Shown: piece by piece, positions 1 to 12,029 of the stretch | How positions within the stretch are numbered: position 1 is the stretch's first letter | Layout: each line of letters opens with the position of its first letter | DNA from: Hydractinia symbiolongicarpus | Lineage: Eukaryota > Cnidaria > Hydrozoa > Anthoathecata > Hydractiniidae | Direction: 5' to 3' | NCBI RefSeq assembly: GCF_029227915.1 | Contig: NC_079877.1 | Location: 20,673,851-20,737,850 of the forward strand | Length of the DNA: 64,000 nucleotides | Translations under genes and position numbers: made by a program | Notes under the pieces: model-generated | Told to the model about the DNA's origin: nothing | Seen by the model: only the letters and a program-made list of their open reading frames with translations | Databases searched by the model: none

Positions 1-69
1 TTGCCGCTGAATAAAGGCCTTACACGACAGTCACATGTTTCCACGAGACTTCGCATGCTACCATTGGTC

Positions 70-94
70 TAGTCCTTTTAGTCTCAAAGGACTA
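70..94 (+). repeat. Example of the conserved monomer inverted repeat (9-bp stem)
   Basis: TAGTCCTTT and AAAGGACTA are perfect inverted repeats with a 7-nt loop. Many monomers carry this form. Others carry 'tagtccttg...caatggacta', which keeps the outer six pairs plus TTG/CAA with a bulge. It is equally a DNA cruciform or RNA hairpin candidate. No function is shown. Confidence 0.6.
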
Positions 95-902
95 CAACGT
101 TCCAAGTCGTTTTCTTTGGCGTTCTGGCCTTATATCACCGTCAACTACGTGCGTAGCCTTCTACAAGCCGTAATGTGGCCTTTTGCAGCCTAATTAAGGC
201 CTTACACGTAAATTACGTGGTTCTACGAGCCTTCGCATTGTACCATTGCTCTAGTTCTTGCAGTCACAATAAACTACAACGTCCAAAGTCGTTTTCTTTG
301 GCGCCATGGCCTTTTATCACGTTCAATTACGCGCATAGCCTTCTACAAGCCGTAGTATGGCCTTTTGCAGCCTAATTAAGGCCTTACACGTAAATTACGT
401 GCTTCCACAAATTAGCGCATGGTATCATTGCTCTAGTCTTTTCAGTCTCAATGGACTCCAACGTGCCAAGTCGTTTTACTTGGCGCCATGGCCTTATATC
501 ACAGTCAACTACATGGATAGCCTTCTAAATGCCTTAATATGGACTTTTGCGCCCTAATTAAGGCCCTACACTTAAATTACGTGGTTCCACGTATCGGCAC
601 AGGTTGCCAAGGGTCTAGTCTTTGCAGTCTCAATGGACTACAACGTACCAACTCGTTTTCCATGGCACCCTTGCCTTATATCAACCTCAACAACGAGCAT
701 AGCCTTCTGAAAGCCGTGATATGGCCTTTTGACGCCTAATAAAGACCTTACACGTAAATCACTTATTTCCACGAACCTGCGCATTGTACCATTGGTCTAG
801 TCCTTTTAGTCTCAAAGGACTACAACGTTCCAAGTCGTTTTCTTTGGCGTCCTGGCCTTATATCACCGTCAACTACGTGCGTAGCCTTCTACAAGCCGTA
901 AT

Positions 903-1084
903 GTGGCCTTTTGCAGCCTAATTAAGGCCTTACACGTAAATTACGTGGTTCTACGGGCCTGCGTATTGTACCATTGGTCTAGTCCTTGCAGTCACAATGA
1001 ACTACAACGTCCAAAGTCGTTTTCTTTGGCGCCATGGCCTTTTATCACAATGAATTACGCGCATAGCCTTCTACAAGCCGTAGT
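903..1084 (+). repeat. Representative satellite monomer (182 bp)
   Basis: One regular monomer, phased from the ATG inside 'atggccttttgc'. In order it holds a near-palindromic joint around 'taaggcctta', a CACGTAAATTACGTG-like dyad, the conserved 'accattggtctagtcc' stretch, a hairpin-forming 'gtcc...ggac' pair, a variable pyrimidine-rich segment leading to 'ggcgccatggcc', then 'caattacgcgcatagccttctacaagccgtagt'-type sequence (here shown by landmarks only). It is open in one + frame for 66 codons and runs 19 nt into the next monomer. Confidence 0.9.
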
Positions 1085-4000
1085 ATGGCCTTTTGCAGCC
1101 TAATTAAGGCCTTACACGTAAATTACGTGGTTCTACAAGCCTGCGCATGGTATCATTGGTCTAATCCTTTTAGTGTCAATGGACTGCAAAGTGCCAAGTC
1201 GTTTCCCATGGTGCCATTGCCTTATATCAACGTCAACTACGAGCAAAGCCTTCTGAAAGCCGTGATATGGCCTTTTGACGCCTAATAAAGACCTTACACG
1301 TAAATCACCTATTTCCACGAGGCTGCGCATGGTACCATTGCTCCAGTCCTTTCAATCTCAATGGACTACAACGTCCAAAGTCATTTTTCTTGACGCCAGG
1401 CGCTTATATTGCCTTCAACTACGTGCATAGCCATCTAAAAGCCGTAATATGGCCTTTTGCCGCTGAATAAAGGCCTTACACGAAAATCACGTATTTCCAC
1501 GAGACTGCACATGGTACCATTGGTCTAGTTCTTGCAGTCACAATAGACTACAACGTACCAAGTTGTTTTCCATGGCACCATTGCCTTATATCAACGTCAA
1601 CTACGAGCATAGCCTTCTGAAAGCCGTGATATGGCCTTTTACCGCCTAATAAAGACCTTACACGTAAAACAATTATTTCCACGAGCCTGCGCATTGTACC
1701 ATTGGTCTAGTCCTTTTTAGTCTCAAAGGACTACAACGTTCCAAGTCGGTTTCCTTGGCGTCCTGGCCTTATATCACCGTCAACTACGTGCGTAGCCTTC
1801 TAAAAGCCGTAATATGGTATTTTACGACATAATTAAGGCCGTACACTTAAATTACGTGGTTCCACGTGTCTGCACAGGCTGCCATGGGTGTAGTCCTTGC
1901 TGTCTCGATGGACTACAACGTCCAAAGTCATTTTTCTTGGCGCCATGCCCTTATATTATCGTCAACTACGTGCATAGCCCTCTACAAGCCGTAATATGGC
2001 CTTTTGCAGCCTAATTAACGCCTTACACGTAAATTACGTGGTTCTACAAGCCTGCGCATGGTATCATTGGTCTAATCCTTTCAGTCTCAATGGACTGCAA
2101 CGTGCCTAGTCGTTTCCCATGGCGCCGTTGCCTTATATCAACGTCATCTACGTGCATAGCCATCTGAAAGCCGTAATATGGCCTTTTGCCAGTGAATAAA
2201 GGCCTTACACCAAATTCACGTATTTCCACGAGACTACACATGTTACCATTGGTCTAGTTCTTGCAGTCACAATGGACTACAACGTCCAAAGTCGTTTTCT
2301 TTGCCGCCATGGCCTTTTATCACAATCAACTACGTGCATAGCCTTCTAAAAGCCGTTATATGGCTTTTTGCGGCCCAATTAGGGCGTTACACGTGAATTA
2401 CGTGGTTCCACGTGTTCGCGCAGCTTGCCATTAGTCTAGTCTTTGCAGTCTCAATGGAATACAACGTCCCAAGTCGTTTTCCTTGACGCCATGCCCTTAT
2501 ATCATCGTCAATTACGCGCATAGCCTTCTACAAGCCGTAGTATGGCCTTTTGCAGCCTAATTAAGGCCTTACACGTAAATTACGTGCTTCCACAAGCCGG
2601 CGCATGGTATCATTGGTCTAGTCCTTTCAGTCTCAATGGGCTGCAACGTTCCAAGTCGGTTTCCTTGGCGTCATGGCCTTATAACACCTTCAACTACGTG
2701 CATAGCCTTCCAAAAGACGTAATATTGTCTCTTACGACATAATTAAGGCCCTACACTTAAATTACGTGGTTCCACGTATCGGCACAGGTTGCCATTGGTC
2801 TAGTCTTTGCAATCTCAATGGACAACAACGTACCAAGTCGTTTTCCTTGACGCCATGCACTTATATCATCGTCAATTACGCGCATAGCCTTCTACAAGCC
2901 GTAGTATGGCCTTTTGCAGCCTAATTAAGGCCTTACACGTAAATTACGTGCTTCCACAAGACTGGGCATGGTACCATTGGTCTAGTCCATTTGGTTTCAA
3001 AGGACTATACCGTTCCAAGTCGGTTTCCTTGGCGCCATGGCCTTATATCACCGTCAACTACGTGCATAGCCTTCTAAAAGACGTAATATTGTCTTTTATG
3101 ACATAATTAAGGCCCTACACTTAAATTACGTGGTTCCACGTATCGGCACGGGTTGCCATGGGTCTAGTCTTTGCAGTCTCATTGTACTACAACGTCAAAA
3201 GTCATTTTTCTTGACGCCAGGCGCTTATATTGCCGTCAACTACGTGCATAGCCATCTAAAAGCCGTAATATGGCCTTTTGCCGCTGAATAAAGGCCTTAC
3301 ACGTAAACTACGTGGTTCTACGTGTCTGCGCAGCTTGCCATTGGTCTAGTCCTTGCAGTCTCAATGGACTACAACGCCCCAAGTTCTTTTCCGACGGGCC
3401 ATGACCTGATATCACCTTAAACTAGGCGCATAGTCTTCTGAGGCCTGTAATATGGCCTTTTGCCGCCGAATAAAGGCCTTACACCAAAATCACGTATTTC
3501 CACGAGACTGCGCATGGTACCATTGGTGTAGTACTTGCAGTCACAATGGACTATAACGTATCAAGTCGTTTTCCATGGCGCCATTGCCTTATATCAACGT
3601 CAACTACGAGCATAGCCTTCTAAAAGACGTGATATGGCCTTTTTGCCGCCTAATAAAGACCTTACACGTAAATCACATAGTTCCACGATTCTGTGCGTGG
3701 TACCATTGCTCCAGTCCTTTCAATATCAATGGGCTACAACGTCAAAAGTCATTTTTCTTGACGCCAGACGCTTATATTGCCGTCAACTACGTGCATAGCC
3801 ATCTAAAAGCCGTAATATGGCCTTTTGCCGCTGAATAAAGGCCTTACACGACAGTCAAATGTTTCCACGAGACTTCGCATGCTACCATTGGTCTAGTCCT
3901 TTTAGTCTCAAAGGACTACAACGTTCCAAGTCGTTTTCTTTGGCGTTCTGGCCTTATATCACCGTTAACTACGTGCGTAGCCTTCTACAAGCCGTAATGT

Positions 4001-5484
4001 GGCCTTTTGCAGCCTAATTAAGGCGTTACACGTAAATTACGTGGTTCTACGAACCTGCGCATTGTACCATTGGTCTAGTTCTTGCAGTCACAATGAACTA
4101 CAACGTCCAAAGTCGTTTTCTTTGGCGCCATGGCCTTATATCACCGTCAACTACGTGCATAGTTCTCTAAAAGCCGTAATATGGCCTTCTACGGCCTAAT
4201 TAAGACGTTACATGTGAATTACGTGGTTCTACGTGTTCGCGCAGCTTGCCATTGGTCTAGTCTTTGCAGTCTCAATGGACTACAACGTCCCAAGTCGTTT
4301 TCCTTGACGCCTTGCACTTATATCATCGTCAATTACGCGCATATCCTTCTACAAGCCGTAGTATGGCCTTTTGCAGCCTAACTAAGGCCTTACACGTAAA
4401 TTACGTGCTTCCACAAGTTGGCACATGGTATCGTTGGTCTAGTCCTTTCAGTCTCAATGGACTCCAACGTGCCAAGTCGTTTTACTTGGCGCCGTGGCCT
4501 TATATCACCGTCAACTACGTGCATAGCCTTCTAAAAGCCGTAATATGGCTTTTTGCGGCCTAATTAAGGCGTTACACCAAAATCTCGTATTTCCACAAGA
4601 CTGGGCATAGTACCATTGGTCTAGTCCTTTTGGTTTCAAAGGACTATACCGTTCCAAGTCGGTTTCCTTGGCGTCCTGGCCTTATATCACCGTCAACTAC
4701 GTGCGTAGTTTTCTAAAAGCCGTAATATGGCGTTTTGCGGCATAATAAAGACGTTACACGTAAACTACGTGGTTCTACGTGTCTGCGCAGCTTGCCATTG
4801 GTCTAGTCCTTGCAGTCTCAATGGACTACAACGCCCCAAGTTCTTTTCCGACGGGCCATGACCTGATATCACCTTAAACTAGGCGCATAGTCTTCTGAGG
4901 CCTGTAATATGGCCTTTTGCCGCCGAATAAAGGCCTTACACCAAAATCACGTATTTCCACGAGACTGCGCATGGTACCATTGGTGTAGTACTTGTAGTCA
5001 CAATGAACTATAACGTATCAAGTCGTTTTCCATGGCGCCATTGCCTTATATCAACGTCAACTACGAGAATAGCCTTCTAAAAGCCGTGATATGGCCTTTT
5101 TGCCGCCTAATAAAGGCCTTACACGTGAATTACGTGGTTCCACGTATCGGCACGGGTTGCCATGGGTCTAGTCTTTGCAGTCTCAATGGACTACAACGTC
5201 CCAAGTCGTTTTCCATGTCACCATGCCCTTATATCATCGTCAATTACGCGCATAGCCTTCTACAAGCCGTAGTATGGCCTTTTGCAGCCTAATTAAGGCC
5301 TTACACGTAAATTACTTGCTTCCACAAGTTGCCGCATGGTATCATTGGTCTAGTCCTTTCAGTCTCAATGGACTCCAACGTGCCAAGTTGTTTTACTTGG
5401 CGCCATGGCCTTATATCACTGTCAACTACGTGCATAGCCTTCTAAAAGCCGTAATATGGCCTCTTGGGGCCAAATTAAGGCGTT

Positions 5485-5511
5485 ACACGTGAATTACGTG
5501 GTTCCACGTGT
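5485..5511 (+). repeat. Example of the E-box-like dyad in monomers (CACGTG twice)
   Basis: The segment starts ACACGTG and ends CACGTGT (7-bp inverted repeat, 13-nt loop). Nested within it is ACGTGG-TT-CCACGT. CACGTG is the palindromic E-box core bound by bHLH proteins in general; binding here is inference. Other subfamilies have 'cacgtaaattacgtg' (dyad without E-box) or 'cacgtatttccacg' (dyad lost). Confidence 0.5.
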
Positions 5512-8500
5512 CTGCGCGGCTTGCCATTGGTCTAGTCCTTGCAGTCTCAATGGACTACAACGTCCCAAAGTCTTTTCCGTGGGGCCATGACCTGATATCA
5601 CCTTCAACTAGGCGCATAGTCTTCTGAAGCCTGTATTATGGCCTTTTGCAGCCGAATAAAGGCCTTACACCAAAATCACGTATTTCCACGAGACTGCACA
5701 TGGAACCATTGGTCTAGTTCATGCAGTCACAATGGACTACAACGTCCAAAGTCGTTTTCTTTGGCGAAATGGCCTTTTATCACAATCAACTACGTGCATA
5801 GCCTTCTAAAAGCCGTAATATGGCTTTTTGCCGCCTAATAAAGACCTTACACGTAAATCACATATTTCCACGAATCTGCGCATGGTACCATTGCTCCAGT
5901 CCTTTCAGTCTCAATGGACTCCAACGTACCAAGTCGCTTTACTTGGCGCCATGGCCTTATATCACCGTCAACTACGTGCATAGCCTTCTAAAAGACGTAA
6001 TATTGTCTTTTATGACATAATTAAGGCCCTACACTTAAATTACGTGGTTCCACGTATCGGCACGGGTTGCCATGGGTCTAGTCTTTGCAGTCTCAATGGA
6101 CTACAACGTACCAAGTCGTTTTCCATGTCACCATTGCCTTTTATCACAATCAACTGCGTGCATAGCCTTCTAAAAGCCGTAATATGGCTTTTTGCCGCCT
6201 AATAAAGACCTTACACGTAAATCACATGTTTCCACGAGACTTCGCATGCTACCATTGGTCTAGTCCTTTTAGTCTCAAAGGACTACAACGTTCCAAGTTC
6301 GTTTCCTTGACGAAATGGCCTTATATCACAGTGAACTACATGCATAGCCTTCTACAAGCCGTAATGTGGCCTTTTGCAGCCTAATTAAGGCCTTACACGT
6401 AAATTGCGTGGTTCTACGAGCCTGCGCATTGTACCATTGGTCTAGTCCTTGCAGTCACAATGGACTACAACGTCCAAAGTCGTTTTCTGTGGCGAAATGG
6501 CCTTTTATCACAATCAACTACGTGCATAGCCTTCTAAAAGCCGTTATATGGCTTTTTGCGGCCTAATTAGGGCGTTACACGTGAATTACGTGGTTGCACG
6601 TGTCCGGGCAGCTTGCCATTGGTCTAGTCCTTGCAGTCTCAATAGACTACAACGTCCCAATTCGTTTTCCTTGGCGCCATGCCCCTGTATCACCGTCAAC
6701 TACGAGCATAGCCTTCTGAAAGCCGTGATATGGCCTTTTGCCGCCTAATAAAGACCTTACACGTAAATCACTTATTTGTACGAGACTGCGCATGGCACCA
6801 TTGGTCTAGTCCTTGCAGTCACAATGGACTACAACGTCTAAAGTCGTTTTCTTTGCCGCCATGGCCTTTTATCACAATCAACTGCGTGCATAGCCTTCTA
6901 AAAGCCGTAATATGGCTTTTTGCCGCCTAATAAAGACCTTACACGTAAATCACATATTTCCACGATTCTGCGCATGGTACCATTGCACCAATCCTTTCAA
7001 TATCAATGGACTACAACGTCAAATGTCATTTTTCTTGACGCCAGGCGCTTATATTGCCGTCAACTACGTGCATAGCCATCTAAAAGCCGTAATATGGCCT
7101 TTTGCCGCTGAATAAAAGCCTTACACGACAGTCACATGTTTCCACGAGACTTTGCATGCTACCATTGGTCCAGTCCTTTTAGTCTCAAAGGACTACAACG
7201 TTCCAAGTTCGTTTCCTTGACGAAATGGCCTTATATTACAGTCAACTACATGCATAGCCTTCTAAATGCCTTAATATGGACTTTTGCGCCCTAATTAAGG
7301 CCCTACACTTAAATTACGTGGTTCCACGTATCGGCACAGGTTGCCAAGGGTCTAGTCTTTGCAGTCTCAATGGACTACAACGTACCAACTCGTTTTCCAT
7401 GGCACCCTTGCCTTATATTAACGTCAACTACGAGCATAGCCTTCTGAAAGCCGTGATATGGCCTTTTGAAGCCTAATAAAGACCTAACACGTAAATCACT
7501 TATTTCCACGAGCCTGAGCATTGCACCATTGGTCTAGTCCTTTCAGTCTCAATGGACTCCAACGTGCCAAGTCGTTTTACTTAGCGCCATGGCCTTATAT
7601 CACCGTCAACTACGTGCATAGCCTTCTAAAAGCCGTAATATGGCCTCTTGCGGCCAAATTAAGGCGTTACACGTGAATTACGTGGTTCCACGTGTCTGCG
7701 CAGCTTGCCATTGGTCTAGTCCTTGCAGTCTCAATGGACTACAACGTCCCAAAGTCTTTTCCGCGGGGCCATGACCTGATATCACCTTCAACTAGGCGCA
7801 TAGTCTTCTGAAGCCTGTATTATGGCCTTTTGCAACCGAATAAAGGCCTTACACCAAAATCACGTATTTCCACGAGACTGCACATGGTACCATTGGTCTA
7901 GTTCATGCAGTCACAATGGACAACAACGTCCAAAGTCGTTTTCTTTGGCGAAATGGCCTTTTATCACAATCAACTACGTGCATAGCCTGCTAAAAGCCGT
8001 AATATGGCTTTTTGCCGCCTAATAAAGACCTTACACGTAAATCACATATTTCCACGAATCTGCGCATGCTACCATTGCTCCAGTCCTTTCAGTCTCAATG
8101 GACTCCAACGTTCCAAGTTCGTTTCCTTGACGAAATGGCCTTATATCACAGTCAACTACATGCATAGCCTTCTAAATGCCTTAATATGGACTTTTGCGCC
8201 CTAATTAAGGTCCTACGCTTAAATTACGTGGTTCCACGTATCGGCACAGGTTGCCAAGGGTCTAGTCTTTGCAGTCTCAATGGACTACAACGTACCAACT
8301 CGTTTTCCTTGGCACCCTTGCCTTATATCAACGTCAACTACGAGCATAGCCTTCTGAAAGCCGTGATATGGCCTTTTGAAGCCTAATAAAGACCTTACAC
8401 GTAAATCACTTATTTCCACGAGCCTGCGCATTGCACCATTGGTCTAGTCCTTGCAGTCACAATGAACTACAACGTTCCAAGTCGTTTTCTTTGGCGTCCT

Positions 8501-9459
8501 GGCCTTATATCACAATCAACTACGTGCGTAGCCTTCTACAAGCCGTAGTATGGCCTTTTGCAGCCTAATTAAGGCCTTACACGTAAATTACGTGCTTCCA
8601 CAAGTTGGCGCATGGTATCATTGGTCTAGTCCTTTCAGTCTCAATGGACTCCAACGTGCCAAGTCGTTTTACTTAGCGCCATGGCCTTATATCACCGTCA
8701 ACTACGTGCATAGCCTTCTAAAAGCCGTAATATGGCCTCTTGCGGCCAAATTAAGGCGTTACACGTGAATTACGTGGTTCCACGTGTCTGCGCAGCTTGC
8801 CATTGGTCTAGTCCTTGCAGTCTCAATGGACTACAACGTCCCAAAGGCTTTTCCGTGGGGCCATGACCTGATATCACCTTCAACTAGGCGCATAGTCTTC
8901 TGAAGCCTGTATTATGGCCTTTTGCAACCGAATAAAGGCCTTACACCAAAATCACGTATTTCCACGAGACTGCACATGGTACCATTGGTCTAGTTCTTGC
9001 AGTCTCAATGGACTACAACGTCCCAAAGTCTTTTCCGTGGGGCCATGACCTGATATCACCTTCAACTATGCGCATAGTCTTCTGAAGCCTGTATTATGGC
9101 CTTTTGCAACCGAATAAAGGCCTTACACCAAAATCACGTATTTCCACGAGACTGCACATGGTACCATTGGTCTAGTTCATGCAGTCACAATGGACAACAA
9201 CGTCCAAAGTCGTTTTCTTTGGCGAAATGACCTTTCATCACAATCAACTACGTGCATAGCCTTCTAAAAGCCGTAATATGGCTTTTTGCCGCCTAATAAA
9301 GACCTTACACGTAAATCACATATTTCCACGAATCTGTGCATGGTACCATTGCTCTAGTCCTTTTAGTCTCAAAGGACTACAACGTTCCAAGTTCGTTTCC
9401 TTGACGAAATGGCCTTATATCACAGTCAACTACATGCATAGCCTTCAACAAGCCGTAAT

Positions 9460-12029
9460 GTGGCCTTTTGCAGCCTAATTAAGGCGTTACACGTGAGTTA
9501 CGTTGTTCCACGTGTCTGCGCAGCTTGCCATTGGTCTAGTCCTTGCAGTCACAATGGACTACAACGTACCAAGTCGTTTTCCATGGCACCATTGCCTTAT
9601 ATCAACGTCAACTACGAGCATAGCCTTCTAAAAGCCGTTATATGGCTTTTTGCGGCCTAATTAGGGCGTTACACGTGAATTACGTGGTTGCACGTGTCCG
9701 CGCAGTTTGCCATTGGTCTAGTCCTTGCAGTCTCAATAGACTACAACGTCCCAGTTCGTTTTCCTTGGCGCCATGCCCCTGTATCACCGTCAACTACGAG
9801 CATAGCCTTCTGAAAGCCGTGATATGGCCTTTTGCCGCCTAATAAAGACCTTACACGTAAATCACTTATTTGCACGAGACTGCGCGTGGCACCATTGGTC
9901 TAGTCCTTGCAGTCACAATGGACTACAACGTCTAAAGTCGTTTTCTTTGCCGCCATGGCCTTTTATCACAATCAACTGCGTGCATAGCCTTCTAAAAGCC
10001 GTAATATGGCTTTTTGCCGCCTAATAAAGACCTTACACGTAAATCACATATTTCCACGATTCTGCGCATGGTACCATTGCACCAATCCTTCCAATATCAA
10101 TGGACTACAACGTCAAATGACATTTTTCTTGACGCCAGGCGCTTATATTGCCGTCAACTACGTGCATAGCCATCTAAAAGCCGTAATATGGCCTTTTGCC
10201 GCTGAATAAAGGCCTTACACGACAGTCACATGTTTCCACGAGACTTCGCATGCTACCATTGGTCCAGTCCTTTTAATCTCAAAGGACTACAACGTTCCAA
10301 GTTCGTTTCCTTGACGAAATGGCCATATATCACAGTCAACTACATGCATAGCCTTCTAAAAGCAGTAATATGGCCTCTTGCGGCCAAATTAAGGCGTTAC
10401 ACGTGAATTACGTGGTTCCACGTGTCTGCGCAGCTTGCCATTGGTCTAGTTCTTGCAGTCTCAATGGACTACAACGTCCCAAAGTTTTTTCCGTGGGTCC
10501 ATGACCTGATATCACCTTCAACTAGGCGCATAGTCTTCTGAAGCCTGTATTATGGCCTTTTGCAACCGAATAAAGGCCTTACACCAAAATCACGTATTTC
10601 CACGAGACTGCACATGGTACCATTGGTCTAGTTCATGCAGTCACAATGGACAACAACGTCCAAAGTCGTTTTCTTTGGCGAAATGGCCTTTTATCACAAT
10701 CAACTACGTGCATAGCCTTCTAAAAGCCGTAATATGGCTTTTTGCCGCCTAATAAAGACCTTACACGTAAATCACTTATTTCCACGAATCTGCGCATGGT
10801 ACCATTGCTCCAGTCCTTTCAGTCTCAATGGACTCCAACGTGCCAAGTCGTTTTACTTGGCGCCATGGCCTTATATCACCGTCAACTACGTGCATAGCCT
10901 TCTAAAAGACGTAATATTGTCTTTTATGACATAATTAAGGCCCTACACTTAAATTACGTGGTTCCACGTATCGGCACGGGTTGCCATGGGTCTAGTCTTT
11001 GCAGTCTCAATAGACTACAACGTACCAAGTCGTTTTCCATGTCACCATTGCCTTTTATCACAATCAACTGCGTGCATAGCCTTCTAAAAGCCGTAATATG
11101 GCTTTTCGCCGCCTAATAAAGACCTTACACGTAAATCACATGTTTCCACGAGACTTCGCATGCTACCATTGGTCTAGTCCTTTTAGTCTCAAAGGACTAC
11201 AACGTTCCAAGTTCGTTTCCTTGACGAAATGGCCTTATATCACAGTCAACTACATGCATAGCCTTCTACAAGCCGTAATGTGGCCTTTTGCAGCCTAATT
11301 AAGGCGTTACACGTGAATTACGTTGTTCCACGTGTCTGCGCAGCTTGCCATTGGTCTAGTCCTTGCAGTCACAATGGACTACAACGTACCAAGTCGTTTT
11401 CCATGGCACCATTGCCTTATATCAACGTCAACTACGAGCATAGCCTTCTAAAAGCCGTTATATGGCTTTTTGCGGCCTAATTAGGGCGTTACACGTGAAT
11501 TACGTGGTTGCACGTGTCCGCGCAGTTTGCCATTGGTCTAGTCCTTGCAGTCTCAATAGACTACAACGTCCCAATTCGTTTTCCTTGGCGCCATGCCCCT
11601 GTATCACCGTCAACTACGAGCATAGCCTTCTGAAAGCCGTGATATGGCCTTTTGCCGCCTAATAAAGACCTTACACGTCAATCACTTATTTGCACGAGAC
11701 TGCGCATGGCACCATTGGTCTAGTCCTTGCAGTCACAATGGAGTACAACGTCTAAAGTCGTTTTCTTTGCCGCCATGGCCTTTTATCACAATCAACTGCG
11801 TGCATAGCCTTCTAAAAGCCGTAATATGGCTTTTTGCCGCCTAATAAAGACCTTACACGTAAATCACATATTTCCACGATTCTGCGCATGGTACCATTGC
11901 ACCAATCCTTTCAATATCAATGGACTACAACGTCAAATGTCATTTTTCTTGACGCCAGGCGCTTATATTGCCGTCAACTACGTGCATAGCCATCTAAAAG
12001 CCGTAATATGGCCTTTTGCCGCTGAATAA
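9460..12029 (+). repeat. 10-monomer (1820-bp) offset duplication
   Basis: The four monomers starting at 9460, 9642, 9824 and 10006 are matched by those at 11280, 11462, 11644 and 11826, an exact 1820-bp offset. Their 66-67-codon frames differ by only a few residues. The first of these monomer types is seen a third time at 12190, five units further on. Confidence 0.8.
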
